Shown here: positions 57,976-64,000 of the stretch, piece by piece
How positions within the stretch are numbered: the stretch's first letter is position 1
Layout: every line of letters begins with the position of its first letter
Source of the DNA: a bacterium
GTDB taxonomy: Bacteria > Myxococcota_A > Bradymonadia > Bradymonadales > Bradymonadaceae
Direction of reading: 5' to 3'
Length of the DNA stretch: 64,000 nucleotides
Assembly: GCA_030427705.1 (NCBI GenBank)
Contig: JAUIBR010000028.1
Coordinates: 1-64,000 of the forward strand
The notes under the pieces: generated by a model
The model's database searches: none
The model's input: only the letters and a program-made list of their open reading frames with translations
Told to the model about the DNA's origin: nothing
Program-made: the position numbers and the translations under genes

Positions 57976-60685
57976 TGGCTCGAAGCGCAACTAGCTCCAA
58001 ACACACATCCGAGGTCGATCCCTTGTTTTCGACTTCGAGGTGGGCTTTCGCGAGGTCTGTGGCCTCGAAGCGGAAGCCGCCGGTTTTGAGTTTGTGCTTC
58101 TTTTTGCCCAGAACCAGCGTGGTTTTCAGGCCTTTGCGACCCGTCTCGATGTGGCCTTTTACGTGTGTGGTGCCTTCGGGAAGGTCGAAGGTCGCTTTGG
58201 CTTCGCCCTTATCTGGCACCCCAATCCGCATGCAGGCGTGGATGCGTTCGTCGCGCACACGTCCCGCATCCAGGCGCGGGAAGAGTGACTCTTCGGTACA
58301 ACCTGTGCGGGGATTACGCGAGAAGGCCCGCACGCAATACGGATTTGGCCGGTATTTGAACGACTCGGGTTCGTGTTCGTGAAGCACCTGCAGGACCTCG
58401 GCGTCTTCGGGTTCACCGGTCAGCCAAAATGCTTCAAGAGCGCTTGTTCCCGCGGCCGGCAGTCCGAGTACCATGATGATGAAGACCAGACCTGTGGCGA
58501 CGGTGCCAGCAATCAAGATGATCTTCTGAACCTCATCACTGCCGGCAGGAACAGGTCGATTCAACACGGCGAGTTTTGCCGCTTTCTGGGGTAGTGGTCC
58601 GCCAAGCCAGGCAACGACGACGAGTAGCAAGCACAGCAAAACGGCCAGCGTGAACAGGAAGTTCTCGGCAAAGGAATCTTTGTATTCGAGCACGAGTGTG
58701 CCGCTCTTTAGCCCTGCAATCTGAACGACTTTCACCCCATGATGCTTTGTCGAGTCCAGAGCTAGCTCAGCCCCACCAATACTAGCCGACCACTTGCTAA
58801 ATGGCGGTTGCCCGACGATCAGCACTGACTTCTCGTCGACCTCCGTCAGCTTAATCTCTCGCCGCATCGGCTCCCACGACACAACCTCTAGTTCGCCCTT
58901 TCCTTTCAGTTTCAACGGAGGCTTGGGTTGTTCTTTCACCAATCGATAGAGATGGAATGTCCCCGAACTACCGACGAGCTTGGCATCGCCAAACGACTTT
59001 TTGTGTTCGCTCAGGATATGCGTGGCGCCGAGCCATTTCATGCCCGCGACCGAACGCTGCGAGATGATGGTGTCCAGAGCCTGACAAGGCGGTCGGTTCG
59101 TGGCGATATAACGTGAGTCAGATTTCGCGAAGACAAACAGCTTGTAGTGCGCACCGTCCCCACGCTCGCGCCAGTCAACGACGACCGTGCGTTCGAGTTC
59201 GAGCTCCTTCTGTTCCTTCGCCAGAAGGTCGACCATCGCATCCAGGTCTTTGCCAATTCCTGATGCATTGTACCCCAACACACCCCCGACTGGGCTTGGC
59301 GTGAGGGCATCCAGACTGGTCAGGAGCGCGAACGAAATGGGCGTGAGCATCAGCACAGCAAACACGGACACCGCGTTGCTCTTCGACATCGCTGCGACCG
59401 CCCGCAATCCCATCCAAATCGTGCTGAAACCAACGCCAATCAATACAAACCAGAAGGGCTTCGCAGAGACAAAGAACCGGCGATACATCAACAGCGGCAG
59501 CCAATCGCTGCTGCCCGCGCTTGTTCCCAGGACCAGCTCCATACTGCCCAAGAGCACAAACAACGAGGTCAACGCAACGATGAGCGTGGCCGCGATATCC
59601 CGGCGCGCTGCAGCCGCCACGGCCCCAATCAGGGCGACGATGGACAGGAACACGAGTTGGTTTTGAAACGGCTCTCCGGCCAACAGGTTTCGGCCGAACA
59701 ACCAGAGCGTGTCGCCATGCGCCGAGTACGACGCAATCTCTTCATCGACCGATAACATGCGGATGAAGAAGCCAAGACCGATGAGGGCGGCCAGACCAAA
59801 GAGTGGAACCAGCCATGGTATGGCGCGCCGGACATCTCCATCGCCGCTCCATGCGTGGTACAGCGCGACGCCAAACGTCACGGGTGCAAGCCAAGCTAGG
59901 TTTAAGGCGACCATCGGGTGGAGCCAAATCGCAGAGCCAAACGTCAGGCTAGCCAACGCAAATCGGCGCCCGTTTGGTTGCCGAAAAAACCGGATTAGAA
60001 ACCAGACTCCCAGCGCCATCACTGCGGTCGCCAGAAATTGCGGCCAAACCGCATGGAATCCCGAGTAAACCCAACCGCCTTCACGATCCCCGCCGGGGTC
60101 CAGAACAAACGCCAATCCGGCTAAAGCCGGCGAGAAGACTGCATGAGGGACAATCTCGCGGGTGAGGCCAACGGCGACGAAGCCCGCCAACAGCCAAGCG
60201 ACGACGATCGCAAAGCTGTAGCTGAACTCCAGCGGCACCAACGTCAGCGTGACCAGATGCAGCCAAGATGTCGCGAAGTACGCTGGCGTCGCGTAGACGT
60301 CGCCAAACGGCAATCCACCGGCAATGGTGTCCGTCCAACCAAAGAGATTGCCGGAAGCCAACAGCTCGTCGACGAACACCTTCGTGGCCAGGAAGTGGTG
60401 GCCATGGTCTTGATTGATGGGAAGGTCAAACGGAGCAGGCCAATACGCCCAAAACACGCCTATCGCGACGATTCCATATGGAATCAGCCGACAAATCCAC
60501 GTGTGAATTCGTTCCTGCTTCTGAACAATATTGGCTTGGTAGATAGGCCAGAGAGCCTTCCACAGCGCGCCCAAACCGATCGTCAGCGCCATCATCGCAA
60601 TCAGTTGATTCGTGACGCGCAAACTCGAGCTTAGCCCCAGGTAAAGCGTCCCGATGAGCGTCAAAACCACGCCAACGACCACCAT
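57950..60685 (-). CDS. Large polytopic membrane protein (GT-C / PTPS-related type)
   Basis: 911 residues from ATG 60685 (GTG one codon earlier possible). About twelve membrane segments in the first 480 residues, including an INQDHGHHF loop near residue 92 and FDLPINQDHG, as in PTPS-related/GT-C-like glycosyltransferase membrane proteins. A long extracytoplasmic region (~480-690), two more helices (LFTLAVLLCLLLVVVAWL; IILIAGTVATGLVFIIMVLGL) and a C-terminal beta domain with paired Cys. Likely involved in cell-envelope glycan or lipid transfer, not proven. Its C-terminal KTQKPKSQ is encoded by an intergenic-type repeat. Confidence 0.72.
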   Translation of the reverse strand: MVVVGVVLTLIGTLYLGLSSSLRVTNQLIAMMALTIGLGALWKALWPIYQANIVQKQERIHTWICRLIPYGIVAIGVFWAYWPAPFDLPINQDHGHHFLATKVFVDELLASGNLFGWTDTIAGGLPFGDVYATPAYFATSWLHLVTLTLVPLEFSYSFAIVVAWLLAGFVAVGLTREIVPHAVFSPALAGLAFVLDPGGDREGGWVYSGFHAVWPQFLATAVMALGVWFLIRFFRQPNGRRFALASLTFGSAIWLHPMVALNLAWLAPVTFGVALYHAWSGDGDVRRAIPWLVPLFGLAALIGLGFFIRMLSVDEEIASYSAHGDTLWLFGRNLLAGEPFQNQLVFLSIVALIGAVAAAARRDIAATLIVALTSLFVLLGSMELVLGTSAGSSDWLPLLMYRRFFVSAKPFWFVLIGVGFSTIWMGLRAVAAMSKSNAVSVFAVLMLTPISFALLTSLDALTPSPVGGVLGYNASGIGKDLDAMVDLLAKEQKELELERTVVVDWRERGDGAHYKLFVFAKSDSRYIATNRPPCQALDTIISQRSVAGMKWLGATHILSEHKKSFGDAKLVGSSGTFHLYRLVKEQPKPPLKLKGKGELEVVSWEPMRREIKLTEVDEKSVLIVGQPPFSKWSASIGGAELALDSTKHHGVKVVQIAGLKSGTLVLEYKDSFAENFLFTLAVLLCLLLVVVAWLGGPLPQKAAKLAVLNRPVPAGSDEVQKIILIAGTVATGLVFIIMVLGLPAAGTSALEAFWLTGEPEDAEVLQVLHEHEPESFKYRPNPYCVRAFSRNPRTGCTEESLFPRLDAGRVRDERIHACMRIGVPDKGEAKATFDLPEGTTHVKGHIETGRKGLKTTLVLGKKKHKLKTGGFRFEATDLAKAHLEVENKGSTSDVCLELVALRAKTQKPKSQ

Positions 60686-60714
60686 CACCCAAAACTGTCG
60701 CTTATCCGTATCCA

Positions 60715-60766
60715 GCCTCAGCCCCTAGCCCTCAAGCCCCTAGCCGCTAGCCCCCTAGCCCGCGAG
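60715..60766 (-). repeat. CTAGCCCC / CAAGCCCC tandem repeat
   Basis: Five to six units (CAGCCCCTAGCCCTCAAGCC, CCTAGCCGCTAGCCCCCTAG). Same word family as 25355 and 41948. It separates the DegT-type and membrane-protein genes. Confidence 0.85.
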
Positions 60767-60776
60767 CTATGAGAAG

Positions 60777-61907
60777 TCAGAAGCAGCTTCGGAACGTCTC
60801 GATGACCCGAGCAATCTGCCCGTCCGTCATGTTCGAGCCAGACGGAAGGCACAGCCCTTGGTCAAAGAGCGCTTCCGAGACCGAACCACCCACACACTCA
60901 CATTCCGCAAACAGCGGCTGCATGTGCATCGGCTTCCACACCGGCCTCGCCTCGATATTCACCTCAAGCATGGTCGTACGCAATTTCTCGCGGTCGATTC
61001 CAGCCTTGGCGGGATCAACGGTCAGGCATGTGAGCCATCGCGTGTGTTTGCCCCAGGGAGCCTCGGGCTGGAATTCGATGCCTGGAAGGTCGGCAAATTC
61101 ACGGACGTAGGTATCGAAGACTGCGCGTCGTTGGGTGACACGTTCGTGCAATACCTTGAGTTGGCCTCGTCCAATCCCCGCACAGATATTGCTCATGCGG
61201 TAGTTGTAGCCGACTTCCGTGTGTTGGTAATGTGGTGCTGGGTCACGCGCTTGTGTGGCAAGTTTGCGCGCATGATTGATGAATGCTTCGTCATCGGAAA
61301 CCAGCATGCCACCACCACTGGTCGTGATGATCTTATTGCCGTTGAACGAGTAGATGCCGGCTTTCCCGAAAGTGCCCGGCGTGCGGCCTTTGTAGTCCGA
61401 ACCGAGCGCTTCCGCCGCGTCTTCAATCAAAATAACGCCGTACTCTTCACACAACGCTTGAATGGCATCGATGTCGCCGGATTGGCCATACAGATGCACC
61501 AACATCAGCGCTTTCGGCACGTCTCCAACCTTGCGGCGAGCTTCCAAAAACTCCGCCAACAACTCGGGGTCCATATTCCACGAACCCCGCTCGGAGTCGA
61601 TGAATACGGGCTTTGCGCCGACGTACATGACGGGGTTTGCTGAAGCCACGAACGTCAAATCGGACACGATGACTTCGTCACCTTTGCCGATTCCCAAGAG
61701 GATCAACGTCAGGTGAATAGCGGCCGTCCCAGCGCTCAACGCGGCGGCATATTTGGCGCCCGTTAACTCACAGAATTCAGCTTCAAATCCGTCGACGTTG
61801 GGACCAAGCGGGGCGACCCAGTTGGTGTCAAACGCCTCGTTGACGTACTTGCGCTCCCACTCACCGAGGTGCGGTGAGGACAAGTAAATGCGCTCGTATT
61901 CGCTCAC
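60777..61907 (-). CDS. DegT/DnrJ/EryC1-family PLP-dependent aminotransferase
   Basis: 376 residues from GTG 61907, which overlaps the M3 peptidase stop (GTGA). Features of sugar aminotransferases: SAGTAAIHL, ILIEDAAEALGSDYKG (Asp contacting the PLP pyridine N), and SFNGNKIITTSGGG with Lys near residue 190 as the PLP Schiff-base Lys. Close in layout to PglE-type enzymes that make 4-amino-4,6-dideoxy-UDP-sugars for surface glycans. Downstream lies the GT-C-like membrane protein, consistent with an envelope-glycan role. Confidence 0.9.
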   Translation of the reverse strand: MSEYERIYLSSPHLGEWERKYVNEAFDTNWVAPLGPNVDGFEAEFCELTGAKYAAALSAGTAAIHLTLILLGIGKGDEVIVSDLTFVASANPVMYVGAKPVFIDSERGSWNMDPELLAEFLEARRKVGDVPKALMLVHLYGQSGDIDAIQALCEEYGVILIEDAAEALGSDYKGRTPGTFGKAGIYSFNGNKIITTSGGGMLVSDDEAFINHARKLATQARDPAPHYQHTEVGYNYRMSNICAGIGRGQLKVLHERVTQRRAVFDTYVREFADLPGIEFQPEAPWGKHTRWLTCLTVDPAKAGIDREKLRTTMLEVNIEARPVWKPMHMQPLFAECECVGGSVSEALFDQGLCLPSGSNMTDGQIARVIETFRSCF

Positions 61908-63595
61908 AGTTCTAATCCTGTTCGCACCCAATCCATGAGTGAGCGCAGCTTTTCCTGCGTGGGGATAAAGTCCGCGCCGGCAGCCTTGTACAACCCGAAC
62001 GTGTCACGCTGAGGTCCCAGCGAAAGCGCGGTCTTGTAGTCAGCCAGCGCTGCGCTCAGGTCCTTCTCGGCATTCATCGCGATCTGGAGTGAGCCAATCT
62101 GCGCGAAGCCATATTCGATGAAGTAAAACGGCACGTGGAAGAAGTGCAGGATCGAGTGCCACGACTTGCGTCGATAGTCTTCGTTTAGGCCCGACCAGTC
62201 CGTCCCGGTCGAATAGGCCTTGTCCAGCTCAAGCCACTTCGCATGCCGGTCTTCGGCCGTGTGGTTTGGATTGGTGTAGAGCCAGTGTTGGAATTCATCA
62301 CCAAGGGCAACCATCAGCAAAAGACGGGGAATCCGGCGCAGATGCTGCTGAATCGCGCGCTTTTGGTCTGCGTCATCGTAGAATTCGTCCAGCGTGCTGT
62401 ACGCCAGAAGCTCCATCGACATGCTCGCAACTTCGTTGAATTCCATTGGTACGCTTGTGCCCCACATCGGCTGGTTGTCGACCGCCAAGATGTTGTGGAA
62501 CGCGTGACCAGCCTCGTGCAGCAACGTCACAATATCACTGTGCACGCCGCTGGCATTCGCGAAGATGAACGGCCGCCGCTTCCAGGGGAGGGTCGCCATA
62601 AATCCGCCTGGCGCCTTGGCCGGACGACTTTCCAGGTCTTGGAATTCCCGAATCAGATGGAATTGCTCGCCGAGCTCCGGGTCCAAGCGTCGGAACATGC
62701 GCTCCACGCCGTCCTGCAGTTCGACCGCCTTTTCGAACGGGCTCAGTGGAGCACCGCCGTCTGGGTCGGCTGCGCCGTCCCAAGGACGAAGGGTGTCGAC
62801 GCCCAGCTTGTCCTTCAAATTAGCCGCGATCGCCTTGGCGACTGGAACCACTTCGGCCTTAACAAGCTCATGGTACGCGTAGCACTCTTCAGGGCCGTAA
62901 TCGCGCATCTTGTCTTGGAAGATGTAGTCGCGGAAGTTGTCGAAACCCGCGTTCTCCGCAATCTGACTGCGAATGCCCAGAAGTTCGGTGAACAACTCGT
63001 CGAGTTGGTCGGCGTCAACCGACGTTGCCTTGCGTGTTGCCTCCCAGGCTTCCTGCCGCGTCGCCCGGTCTGGGTCCATGTTGAACTTGGACATCGCCGG
63101 AACTGGGTACTTCTCGCCGCGGAACTCCACTAACCAAGAGCCGGAGATCTTCGTGTACTCGTTTGTCAGTTCAGAGACTTTGGCCTGAAGCGGGATGTTC
63201 GCTTCGCGAAACATCTCAACGCCATTGCGGGTCTGCTCGATATACGGCCCAAATTTGGAGGCCTTGAGCTCCTCGGTGGCATCGGCGGCGAGCAACTTCT
63301 GACCCAACGCTTCTGCCCATTCTGTGAGCTTCGGGATGAGTTCACTGACGATCCGCATCCACTCGGTTTGCGCTTCTTCATTGTCAGTGTTGGTCTGCGT
63401 CTCAAGCTGCACGTCCTTGATGTACTGCACCACCCAGGCGTCGTATTCGTTCCACGCTTTCAGGAAGCTCTTCAAAGCCTCCGGCGTGTCAGTGGGCATC
63501 GCCATCAATTGGTCGATAAATGGCTGCAGCGTGTCCAGTTGCGCGGGCGCGACATCGGCCGGCGTGAACTGGTGATTCATAGGTTGTGGAAGCAT
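61904..63595 (-). CDS. M3-family oligoendopeptidase (PepF-like)
   Basis: 563 residues; AGGAG precedes ATG 63595 by 6 nt. Thimet-like fold with the zinc-binding signature LLHEAGHAFHNIL near residue 362, Glu of FNEVASMSME downstream, and a C-terminal Tyr/His region (HVPFYFIEYGFAQIG). Cytosolic peptidase of short peptides; no signal peptide. It starts 3 bp after the glmU stop and overlaps the aminotransferase start, so glmU, M3 peptidase and aminotransferase form one operon. Confidence 0.92.
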   Translation of the reverse strand: MLPQPMNHQFTPADVAPAQLDTLQPFIDQLMAMPTDTPEALKSFLKAWNEYDAWVVQYIKDVQLETQTNTDNEEAQTEWMRIVSELIPKLTEWAEALGQKLLAADATEELKASKFGPYIEQTRNGVEMFREANIPLQAKVSELTNEYTKISGSWLVEFRGEKYPVPAMSKFNMDPDRATRQEAWEATRKATSVDADQLDELFTELLGIRSQIAENAGFDNFRDYIFQDKMRDYGPEECYAYHELVKAEVVPVAKAIAANLKDKLGVDTLRPWDGAADPDGGAPLSPFEKAVELQDGVERMFRRLDPELGEQFHLIREFQDLESRPAKAPGGFMATLPWKRRPFIFANASGVHSDIVTLLHEAGHAFHNILAVDNQPMWGTSVPMEFNEVASMSMELLAYSTLDEFYDDADQKRAIQQHLRRIPRLLLMVALGDEFQHWLYTNPNHTAEDRHAKWLELDKAYSTGTDWSGLNEDYRRKSWHSILHFFHVPFYFIEYGFAQIGSLQIAMNAEKDLSAALADYKTALSLGPQRDTFGLYKAAGADFIPTQEKLRSLMDWVRTGLEL

Positions 63596-63598
63596 CGG

Positions 63599-64000
63599 TT
63601 ACTCCTCGGTGGAACGACGTCGTCGTGCCCATCCGTCGATGTTCTGTTGTCGTCCGCGGGCCACGCCGAGCGCGCCTTCAGGGACGTCTTTTGTCAGGGT
63701 GCTGCCCGCACCTACGTATGCACCGTCCGCAATCGTAATCGGTGCGACGAGCGCGGAATTTGAGCCGATGAACGCGCCCGCTCCGATCGTGGTGACGTGC
63801 TTGCGTTTTCCATCGTAGTTGCAGGTGATGGTGCCCGCGCCAACGTTGGCTTTCTCGCCGACCACGGCATCGCCCAAATAGGTCAGGTGGCTCGCTTTGG
63901 CGCCATCGGCCAGTGAGGTCTTTTTGATCTCGACGAAGTTGCCAACTTTGCAGTCGGAACCGATGCGTGAGTCAGGGCGGATGTGGGCCATCGGGCCGAT
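63599..64000 (-). CDS. glmU: GlmU C-terminal part: N-acetylglucosamine-1-phosphate uridyltransferase/glucosamine-1-P acetyltransferase (5' truncated)
   Basis: The last 133 codons (133 plus stop) of a frame open through the window edge. Left-handed beta-helix hexapeptide repeats ([54 protein letters not shown]) with the conserved [13 protein letters not shown] and [12 protein letters not shown] of the acetyltransferase domain. The uridyltransferase domain lies outside. The enzyme makes UDP-GlcNAc for peptidoglycan and LPS. The C-terminal tail is short and basic ([19 protein letters not shown]). First gene in the glmU-M3-aminotransferase operon. Confidence 0.92.
   Translation of the reverse strand: MGPMAHIRPDSRIGSDCKVGNFVEIKKTSLADGAKASHLTYLGDAVVGEKANVGAGTITCNYDGKRKHVTTIGAGAFIGSNSALVAPITIADGAYVGAGSTLTKDVPEGALGVARGRQQNIDGWARRRRSTEE

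Overview
The window looks like a chromosomal segment of a moderately GC-rich, Gram-negative deltaproteobacterial or Myxococcota-type organism. A Bradymonadales-like host is my best guess. The clues are eleven putative lipoproteins with typical lipoboxes, Asn-rich (NNX)n linkers behind several of them, a 1954-residue exported protein ending in a MYXO-CTERM-like tail (Cys, hydrophobic stretch, Arg cluster), Cys-rich and FG-GAP surface proteins, and an actinobacteria-unlike DnaX C-terminus. This is inference from protein style, not from a marker gene. No rRNA, tRNA, CRISPR array, IS element or prophage was seen.

Layout. 1-759 is the 3' end of dnaX, followed at once by a perfect 16-bp parS centromere site (762-777), so the region may be origin-proximal. 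904-3302 is a translationally coupled cheB-cheR pair. 3307-15899 mixes an acyl-CoA dehydrogenase, an autoregulated-looking RHH/ferredoxin/DUF5063 operon, a stand-alone receiver protein, a haem-plus-copper monooxygenase lipoprotein and several small membrane or surface proteins. 15978-21842 is the giant CarboxypepD_reg-type exported protein, abutting a K+ channel/double-RCK gene. 23611-33430 holds a duplicated-domain lipoprotein, DUF763, hemerythrin, ankyrin, methyltransferase, a thioredoxin-reductase-like/AraC pair and others. 33442-35853 is an FG-GAP lipoprotein gene bracketed by a 46-bp direct repeat. 36513-38019 is a BRCT/lipoprotein-phosphatase operon.

38239-42070 is the most unusual stretch: parDE, a sirtuin-like protein with Tyr where the catalytic His should be, and an SDR in one coupled operon. 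These are followed by a HAD_SAK_2-like protein, a cREC_REC-like protein and a small possibly ADP-ribosyltransferase-like protein, the two plus-strand genes framed by the same short-tandem-repeat block upstream and the same pyrimidine-rich motif downstream. 42538-43358 (frameshifted metallo-hydrolase) and 54208-56112 (ABC transporter with an in-frame TGA) are broken genes. 46025-50932 has an APC permease-EIIA-RCK fusion, an enoyl-CoA hydratase-like gene, and an AblB-like acetyltransferase coupled to an HDAC-like amidohydrolase. 51183-64000 contains Prc protease, metallophosphoesterase, RimO, a large membrane protein, a DegT-type aminotransferase, an M3 peptidase and the 3' end of glmU.

The overriding non-coding theme is short tandem repeats: at least ten arrays of different unit sequence (about 7-27 nt) sit at gene ends, in promoters and between operon members. 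One family (GAGCCCC/CTAGCCCC) is also found in frame as the linker of DnaX. A separate ~150-bp symmetric element at 45351-45503, with a perfect 20-bp palindrome at its centre, has a half-copy at 57849-57887.
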